From assembly GCA_016934715.1 (NCBI GenBank), contig JAFGSI010000041.1:1-64000 (forward strand): a DNA stretch of 64,000 bases, in the 5' to 3' direction. The translations under genes were made by a program, and so were the position numbers. Source of the DNA: Anaerolineales bacterium. GTDB taxonomy: Bacteria > Chloroflexota > Anaerolineae > Anaerolineales > Villigracilaceae. Under the pieces are notes generated by a model. The model saw only the letters and a list, made by a program, of their open reading frames with translations, was not told the origin of the DNA and did not search any database. How positions within the stretch are numbered: the stretch's first letter is position 1; each line of letters begins with the position of its first letter. This document shows positions 57,431-64,000 of the stretch, one piece after another.

Positions 57431-57858
57431 AGATCAACTCAAAAACCCTGGGGATCATCATCCTGGTCGTCCTGTTCGGCGGGATCGCCCTCTCGGCGAC
57501 CATGGGCTGGTGGCAGACCAGCGGGGGAGGGGGCGGGAGCGGGGGCGGCAACGGCCAGGGCAGCAGCGGCAGCCAGGCCGGGCAGGGAGCCCACACCGAC
57601 GAGGGCAGCCAGGAGGTGGGGAATGATGGGAACCCCGAAGACCGAGACAACCGCGATTTCCACATCCGCGGCCGGACGACCTTCCAGGAACTGCTCGACT
57701 GGGGCCTGCCGGTAGAGATCATCGAGACCGTGATCGGCGGTCCGCTGCCCGATCCGGCCACACGCATCAACCGTTACTGCTCCGAGCAGGGGCTGGACTT
57801 CGAGACCGTCAAGGAGGCCCTGCAACTCGAACTGGACCGCCTGGCCGGCGGAGAATAG
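57427..57858 (+). CDS. Membrane-anchored companion of the polyferredoxin protein
   Basis: This 143-residue protein has one N-terminal helix (KTLGIIILVVLFGGIALSATMG), a Gly/Ser-rich spacer of about 35 residues, and a helical domain (about 78-140) with FHIRGRTTFQELLDWGLPVEIIETVIGGPLPD. The domain looks like a variant of small helical domains found next to NapH-like proteins in Firmicutes and Chloroflexota. It probably sits outside the membrane as a partner. Its ATG overlaps the preceding stop (ATGA). A terminator for the opposite gene follows. Confidence 0.7.
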   Translation: MKINSKTLGIIILVVLFGGIALSATMGWWQTSGGGGGSGGGNGQGSSGSQAGQGAHTDEGSQEVGNDGNPEDRDNRDFHIRGRTTFQELLDWGLPVEIIETVIGGPLPDPATRINRYCSEQGLDFETVKEALQLELDRLAGGE

Positions 57859-57861
57859 AAA

Positions 57862-57885
57862 AACGCCCGGATCTGCTCCGGGCGC
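57862..57885 (-). terminator. Terminator between convergent genes
   Basis: A 9-bp stem (ACGCCCGGA with TCCGGGCGC) is followed on the minus strand by TTTTTCT. It serves the DUF6585-like gene and may also end the opposite transcript. Confidence 0.82.
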
Positions 57886-57889
57886 TCGC

Positions 57890-58693
57890 TTATCCAGTCC
57901 TGACGCCAACCTGCTGGTTGATGATGTTCAGAAGGACGAGCAAGTTGGGAATGCTGGCCGCGCTGGCGCTGGCTCCGCTGAACCAGCCGCCACCCTTCTT
58001 GGAAATCCGCAGGAAACCCTGGTGAATGGAGACCTGCTGAACCTCGGCCCAGGGATAGGTCTTCTTACCGATCAGGATACCGCCCTTGTTGACCGTCACC
58101 GGACCGAAAGCCAGGGTCTGCCCGGCATTGTACTCCTGAACAGCCTGCTCAAAGAGCAGGGCAAAGGTATGCTGGTCGATCGCCTTGGCGATCTCCTCGA
58201 CCTGCTTGAAGGCATCATTCAGGACCAGGCGCCTGCCGTCGCGGTGGTGCAGGGTATAGACGTGGGTCGTACCGGTGTAGATCCCCTGGGTATAGTGGCG
58301 GGTAACAGCCGAAAACATCTGGCGCACATCGCGCCACTGCCAGGATTGCATTCCCTTGCGATCGCAGTACGCCAAGCCATCCGCATAGAGAGCCACAGCC
58401 TTGTTCCAGTTTGCGTAGGCGCCCCAGCCGGCCAGGGCTCCCAGGCTGAAGCAGATCAGGGCCAGGATCCCCGGTACGAGCAATCGGTCGTCGATCATGG
58501 CCGGCCCGTGCTGCTGGTAGCCGGTGTAAGCCGCGTACAGGCCATAGAGCAACAGCCCACAGGCTGCGCCCAGCAACAGGATACAAGCCACCAGGTTGCC
58601 CACCCGGCGGCCCTGCCTGGCACGATAAAAAGCCTGCCTCGATCCCAGGCCGAAAACGGATATAAAGGCTTCAGGAAGTTGAGGAACAGCCAC
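57890..58693 (-). CDS. DUF6585-like membrane protein
   Basis: This 267-residue protein has an N-terminal cytoplasmic segment, two hydrophobic helices (about residues 32-56 and 70-92) and a PH-like beta domain (from ALYADGLAYCDRKGMQSWQWRDV), followed by a second half with FGPVTVNKGGILIGKKTYPWAEV. The pattern matches DUF6585 proteins, of unknown role. The GTG start at 58693 has GGGAGGG seven bases upstream. It lies 34 bases after the MreB-like gene and may be at the end of the atp transcript, though a hairpin separates them. Confidence 0.7.
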   Translation of the reverse strand: MAVPQLPEAFISVFGLGSRQAFYRARQGRRVGNLVACILLLGAACGLLLYGLYAAYTGYQQHGPAMIDDRLLVPGILALICFSLGALAGWGAYANWNKAVALYADGLAYCDRKGMQSWQWRDVRQMFSAVTRHYTQGIYTGTTHVYTLHHRDGRRLVLNDAFKQVEEIAKAIDQHTFALLFEQAVQEYNAGQTLAFGPVTVNKGGILIGKKTYPWAEVQQVSIHQGFLRISKKGGGWFSGASASAASIPNLLVLLNIINQQVGVRTG

Positions 58694-58720
58694 GTGTATC
58701 CCTCCCCGGAAGAGAACAGG

Positions 58721-58739
58721 CCGCCGGCTAGACCGGCGG
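58721..58739 (-). terminator. Hairpin overlapping the stop of the MreB-like gene
   Basis: A 7-bp GC stem (CCGCCGG with CCGGCGG) has the TAG stop in its loop. The minus strand continues CCTGTTCTCTTCC, a weak T-rich stretch, so it may end the atp operon in part. Confidence 0.5.
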
Positions 58740-59738
58740 CAGATTACGTTTCAGGACCGGATAGAGCGAGAAAGCCTTGACGGCCCCCTCGACCACGCAG
58801 GTGGTCGGGTTGTCAACCAGGTAGGCCGGGATACCCAGTGCCTTGGTCAGTAGTTTGTCGATGCCGCGCAACAGGGCTCCACCACCGCACAGCGCCACCC
58901 CGCGGTCGATGACGTCGGCGACCAGTTCGGGCGGGGTCTTCTCGAGCACCCGGCGGCAGGTCTCGATCACCTGTTTGAGAGGATCCTGCAGGGCTTCGAC
59001 GATCTCGCCGGTAGTCAGCGTGACCGGACGCGGCAGCCCGCTGACCTGGTCCTGGCCCTGGACTTCCAGGTTTTCTTCTTTATCCTGCGGCACGGCGGCA
59101 CCGATCTTGATCTTCAACTGCTCGGCGGTACCTGGGCCGATCATGACCCCATACTTGCGCCGGACGTAGACGGCAATCGCCTCGTCCAATTGCAGACCGC
59201 CGGCCCGCAGCGATTCGGCAGAGACGATCCCGTACATCGAGATGATCGCCGCCTGGATCACACCCCCCCCCAGGCAGATGACCATGTTGCCGCTCGGCGA
59301 ACCGATCGGCAGGTCCATCCCCAGGGAGGCCGCCAGGGGCTGCTGGATCAAATGGGCATCGCGGATCCCCGCACCCAGGACTGCCTCGTGGACAGCGCGC
59401 GACTCAACGCTGGTCACGCCGTAAGGCACCGTGACCATTACCCGTGGGCGGAAGATGCGCATCGGGCCGGCGACCCTCTTGAGCAGGTATTCAAGCAGTC
59501 TCTCGGTGATCTCATAATCCGCCACCACCCCGTTCTGGAGCGGATGGGCCACCTCGATCATCTCTGCCTGGACGCGCCCCTGCATTCCCAGGGCCAGCTT
59601 CCCGAACTCGACGATCTTCTGCTCCTCGATGACGATCGCCACAATCGTGGGCTCATCGACGAGGACTTCATTGCTGTCCGCGATCCGGGTCTGGACGGTG
59701 CCCACATCAATGCCAAGTTCTTTGGTAAATGCGGCCAT
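58728..59738 (-). CDS. MreB-like actin homologue with altered nucleotide site
   Basis: This 336-residue protein has the MreB fold over its whole length. Phosphate loop 1 keeps its aspartate (GIDVGT, D11), and the adenosine motifs TAEQLKIKIG and CGGGALLRGID are intact. Two key places differ from active MreB: LIEEP becomes LIQQP (Q132, Q133), removing the catalytic glutamate, and the phosphate 2 loop DIGGGTT becomes CLGGGVI (C155, V160, I161), removing the metal-linked aspartate and both threonines. ATP may still bind, but hydrolysis should be weak. It follows atpC by three bases, as mbl-type genes do in Firmicutes. GAGG lies before the ATG. Confidence 0.85.
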   Translation of the reverse strand: MAAFTKELGIDVGTVQTRIADSNEVLVDEPTIVAIVIEEQKIVEFGKLALGMQGRVQAEMIEVAHPLQNGVVADYEITERLLEYLLKRVAGPMRIFRPRVMVTVPYGVTSVESRAVHEAVLGAGIRDAHLIQQPLAASLGMDLPIGSPSGNMVICLGGGVIQAAIISMYGIVSAESLRAGGLQLDEAIAVYVRRKYGVMIGPGTAEQLKIKIGAAVPQDKEENLEVQGQDQVSGLPRPVTLTTGEIVEALQDPLKQVIETCRRVLEKTPPELVADVIDRGVALCGGGALLRGIDKLLTKALGIPAYLVDNPTTCVVEGAVKAFSLYPVLKRNLPPV

Positions 59739-59741
59739 GGA

Positions 59742-60191
59742 TTACCTCGTTTCGTCAGTGTGCCGGGAGGGCTTGGATGCGCCGTGCCGGAAACGCCTGG
59801 CAGCATCGAGGCGCAGGTTCGAACGGCGCAGAGCGGCTTCGACCGCCAGATAGGCATCGGCACCGGCTGGAACGCCCTTCTCCAGCATCTCCTCGGCGCG
59901 CTTGCGGGCTGCTTCGGCGCGGGAGACATCGATCTCCTGTACATTCTCGGCAGCATCAGCCAGGATGGTGATGATATCGGGTTGGATCTCAGCCACCCCG
60001 CCGGCGACCGTAAAAATCTCCTCCCGTCCTTCAAGTCGCACTCTAATGATACCAAATTTCAGGGTCGTCAGGAGCGGTGCATGGTCAGGCAGGATGCCCA
60101 TCTCGCCCTCCGTACCGGGCAGAATGACTATCTCAGCATCGCCTTCGAAGACCATCCGGTCCTGGGAAACGATCTCACAACGAATAGGCAT
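59742..60191 (-). CDS. atpC: ATP synthase F1 epsilon subunit
   Basis: This 149-residue protein is the epsilon subunit, which links the gamma shaft to the c-ring and can inhibit ATP hydrolysis. The N-terminal beta sandwich is clear (IVSQDRMVFEGDAEIVILPGTEGEMGILPDHAPLLTTL), followed by two helices (RAEAARKRAEEMLEKG and a second from ADAYLAVEAALRRS). The ATG at 60191 has GGAG seven bases upstream. It is last of the atp genes here and is followed after three bases by the MreB-like gene. Confidence 0.95.
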   Translation of the reverse strand: MPIRCEIVSQDRMVFEGDAEIVILPGTEGEMGILPDHAPLLTTLKFGIIRVRLEGREEIFTVAGGVAEIQPDIITILADAAENVQEIDVSRAEAARKRAEEMLEKGVPAGADAYLAVEAALRRSNLRLDAARRFRHGASKPSRHTDETR

Positions 60192-60259
60192 TTCGGTTCT
60201 CCGAGGGCAAGTGCTCCGGTACTCCGCTGCACGGGAACACGGCAACAGCCAACACGCGC

Positions 60260-61663
<1,404 letters not shown>

Positions 61664-61680
61664 CTATACCTCCGGTAATC

Positions 61681-62580
61681 TCAGCGCCGTGATATCGCCT
61701 GCGCCAGTGCTTCTGCGCCGCCGGCGATGTCGAGCAAATCATTGGTGATCGTCTGCTGACGGGCTTTGTTGTAGGCCAGTTGCAGGTTGTCGACCAGTTC
61801 GAGGGCGTTGTCGGTAGCATTGCGCATCGCCACCATGCGGGCCGCGTGCTCGGAAGCCAGCGACTCAAGGATCGCCTGGTAGACCTGTAATGCGGTAAAA
61901 CGCGGGATGATCTCATCCAGGATCTCGCGCTCGGCCGGTTCGTAGATATATGCTGCCGTCAGACGATGGTGCTCAAAAGCCTGGACGCGGTCCTGGGTCT
62001 CGCCAAATTCCAGCGGCAGGAGTTTCTTGACCTGTGTATCCTGCCTGACCATGCCGGCAAAAGCGGTGTAGACCAGATGGACCTCATCCACCTCGCCCTT
62101 GAGGAATTCCTCCACAACCAGACGGCCGATGGCCGAGACATCGGCGAACGAGGGAGCCGCCGGCAGGTTGCTGAACTCGGCGATCACCGGCTTGCGCCGG
62201 CGCAGCAGCAGATCGCGCCCCTTGCGTCCGACAGCGAGATAACGCACCGGGATGGGATACTGATCGAAGTGCTGGGCGGTGAAGCGGATCACATTGGCAT
62301 TGTAGGCCCCAGCCAGGCCGCGATCCCCGCTGATGACCACCACCATTGCGTTCCGGATCTCAGACCGGGCGGTCAGCAGCGGATGCAGGTTGGCCCGCCC
62401 CGGCTGCCCGGCAATGTGGGTCAACACCTGCCAGGCCTTGGTGGCATAAGCGCGCGTCGCCTGGACCGCCGCCACCGCCTTGCGAACTTTGCTGGCGCTG
62501 ACGGCCTCCAGGGCTCGTGTCACCTGCGATATATTCTTGACGCTGCGGATGCGCATCCGCATTTCACGGGCTGAAGGCAT
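61681..62580 (-). CDS. atpG: ATP synthase F1 gamma subunit
   Basis: This 299-residue protein is the gamma subunit, the rotating shaft of F1. The N-terminal helix (REMRMRIRSVKNISQVTRALEAVSASKVRKA) and the C-terminal helix (RMVAMRNATDNALELVDNLQLAYNKARQQTITNDLLDI) form the shaft; SGDRGLAGAYN is the conserved start of the globular part. It lies between atpA and atpD on the same strand. Confidence 0.97.
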   Translation of the reverse strand: MPSAREMRMRIRSVKNISQVTRALEAVSASKVRKAVAAVQATRAYATKAWQVLTHIAGQPGRANLHPLLTARSEIRNAMVVVISGDRGLAGAYNANVIRFTAQHFDQYPIPVRYLAVGRKGRDLLLRRRKPVIAEFSNLPAAPSFADVSAIGRLVVEEFLKGEVDEVHLVYTAFAGMVRQDTQVKKLLPLEFGETQDRVQAFEHHRLTAAYIYEPAEREILDEIIPRFTALQVYQAILESLASEHAARMVAMRNATDNALELVDNLQLAYNKARQQTITNDLLDIAGGAEALAQAISRR

Positions 62581-62626
62581 AGGTTGGTCTCTAGTCTCTT
62601 GTCGCCAATTTTCGCTCGCGGATCGC

Positions 62627-64000
62627 TTACGACCAGCTGGTTTTGAAGGAGTCGAGTGCCTGATGCAATTTCTTCTCCGTCTCGGCGGTGATCTGCATCT
62701 TCTCGGCGATATCCTTCCCCAAGTCGGGATGCGAGGCGGACATGTGTCGGATCAGGTCCGTTTCCCATTTCTTCATCCGCTCGATCGGGACGGTGTCGGC
62801 AAAACCGTTCGTTCCGGCGAAGAGCAGGATCACCTGGTGTTCAAGCGCCATCGGTTCGTACTGGGCCTGCTTGAGGATCTCCTGCATGCGCTGGCCGCGG
62901 GTCAACTGGGATTGGGTCGACTTATCCAGGTCGGAGGCCATCAGAGCAAAGGCAGCCAGTTCGCGGTAGGCGGCCATGTCGAGGCGCAGCTTGCCGGCCA
63001 CCTGCTTCATGGCCTTGGTCTGGGCCGCCCCGCCAACGCGCGAGACCGAGATGCCCACGTCCACCGCCGGACGGATGCCGGCGTTGAACAAGTTATTGAC
63101 CAGGTAGATCTGGCCGTCGGTGATCGAAATGACGTTGGTGGGAATGTAGGCCGAGACATCCCCAAGAAGGGTTTCGATGATCGGCAGGGCAGTCAGGGAG
63201 CCGCCGCTGCCTTTGACTTTGACGACCTTGTAATCATCGGGCCTCTCCATTGCCTTGGCAGCTTCGGCCGCATTGTGGCCTCCCATCGGGCCGCCGTAGA
63301 GCTGGCCATTGACAGCATCATTGTCGGAGGCTTCCGATTCGGCAAAATCCTTCTTGACGATCACGTACTGATTCGCCAGGCGGGAGGCACGCTCCAGCAG
63401 GCGGGAATGCAGGTAGAAGATGTCGCCCGGATAGGCCTCGCGACCGGGCGGGCGGCGCAGGAGCAGCGACACCTGGCGGTAGGCCCAGGCATGCTTGGAG
63501 AGATCATCATAGATCACCAGGGCGTCGCGCCCGGTTTCCATGAACTCCTCGCCGATCGCGCAACCGGAATAAGGGGCGATGTATTGCAGGGCGGCAGCCT
63601 CGTCGGCGGCGGCAACCACCACGATGGTGTGCTCCATCGCCCCGGTCCGCTCGAGCAGGGCCACGGTCCGGGCGATGGCGGCCTTCTTTTGCCCGATGGC
63701 GACGTAAATGCAGATCAGATCCTTGCCCTTCTGGTTGATGATCGTATCGATGGCAATCGCCGTTTTACCGGTCTGGCGGTCGCCGATGATCAATTCGCGC
63801 TGGCCGCGCCCGATCGGGATCATCGAGTCGATCGCCTTGATACCGGTCTGGACCGGGGTGTCGACATCCTGGCGTTCGACCACCCCGGCGGCGATGCGTT
63901 CGATGGGGCGGTAGCTGCTGGACTGGATCGGCCCCTTGCCATCCACCGGCTCACCCAAGGCGTTGACCACCCGACCGATCATCCCGTCCCCGACCGGGAC
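62627..64000 (-). CDS. atpA: ATP synthase F1 alpha subunit, 5' end beyond the window
   Basis: The frame enters from the window edge, so the first roughly 50-100 residues of alpha are missing. The visible 457 residues start [25 protein letters not shown] and include the P-loop GDRQTGKT and the alpha signature around [14 protein letters not shown]. The alpha subunit binds non-catalytic ATP and forms the hexamer with beta. atpG follows after 46 bases. The ATG at 63982 is internal, since the reading frame and the family pattern continue through it. Confidence 0.97.
   Translation of the reverse strand, partial: VPVGDGMIGRVVNALGEPVDGKGPIQSSSYRPIERIAAGVVERQDVDTPVQTGIKAIDSMIPIGRGQRELIIGDRQTGKTAIAIDTIINQKGKDLICIYVAIGQKKAAIARTVALLERTGAMEHTIVVVAAADEAAALQYIAPYSGCAIGEEFMETGRDALVIYDDLSKHAWAYRQVSLLLRRPPGREAYPGDIFYLHSRLLERASRLANQYVIVKKDFAESEASDNDAVNGQLYGGPMGGHNAAEAAKAMERPDDYKVVKVKGSGGSLTALPIIETLLGDVSAYIPTNVISITDGQIYLVNNLFNAGIRPAVDVGISVSRVGGAAQTKAMKQVAGKLRLDMAAYRELAAFALMASDLDKSTQSQLTRGQRMQEILKQAQYEPMALEHQVILLFAGTNGFADTVPIERMKKWETDLIRHMSASHPDLGKDIAEKMQITAETEKKLHQALDSFKTSWS

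Overview
This window looks like a chromosomal segment of a GC-rich bacterium, most likely a member of Chloroflexota (class Anaerolineae or a relative). The phylum is an inference from gene content and style: a TIGR03960/DUF2344 radical-SAM pair, a DUF4914-type protein, many short Thr/Pro-linker lipoproteins, Rex, RNase Y and an F-type ATP synthase operon followed by an MreB-like gene. I see no transposase, phage gene, CRISPR array or plasmid function, so this is mostly ordinary chromosome with some unusual pieces. About 60 protein genes and one tRNA are supported.

Layout. 1-8 kb: DUF2721 membrane protein, an alpha-oxoamine synthase-like PLP enzyme, a methyltransferase flanked by two near-identical terminators, a GNAT acetyltransferase with an RlmI-type rRNA methyltransferase, and a lower-GC membrane glycosyltransferase. 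8-15 kb: a 1035-residue fusion of an aspartate aminotransferase with a DUF4914 domain that I read as PEP-carboxykinase-like, behind a candidate attenuator leader; then MpsC/DUF2294, small membrane proteins and malic enzyme (maeB). 15-19 kb: recX-rny and azlC-azlD, with a possible 309-bp insertion in front of recX. 19-31 kb (mainly minus strand): a large lipoprotein, an esterase-MFS-metallohydrolase-quinate-dehydrogenase-like operon, and a chain of small overlapping genes running from an M24 peptidase to 3-methyladenine glycosylase.

31-41 kb: lon and folC (minus), a small-gene cluster with two apparent frameshifts next to DUF503, an SDR lacking its catalytic Tyr and Lys, an M29 aminopeptidase and a DUF3795 protein. 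41-46 kb: a radical SAM (TIGR03960) and DUF2344 pair separated by two genes, then a PrsW-type protease. 46-56 kb: tRNA-Arg(CCG), an SH3b lipoprotein, two FecR-domain lipoproteins, a CHASE2-adenylate cyclase and a 710-residue lipoprotein, which together look like an envelope-sensing locus. 55-58 kb: rex with Rex-operator-like sequences at its own promoter and at the adjacent ferredoxin-type membrane protein. 58-64 kb (minus): DUF6585-like protein, an MreB-like actin with a substituted nucleotide pocket, atpC, atpD, atpG and the 5'-truncated atpA.

Gene expression features recur: -10 boxes close to TATAAT or TACAAT, several of the extended TGn type, and at least five genes whose ATG lies only 6-7 bases after the -10 box with no ribosome-binding site, which suggests leaderless transcripts. 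Several terminators overlap or directly abut the next promoter. The central metabolism genes (AAT-PEPCK-like fusion, malic enzyme, Rex, ferredoxin protein, ATP synthase) fit an anaerobic or facultative life style in which C4-C3 interconversion and NADH/NAD+ sensing matter.
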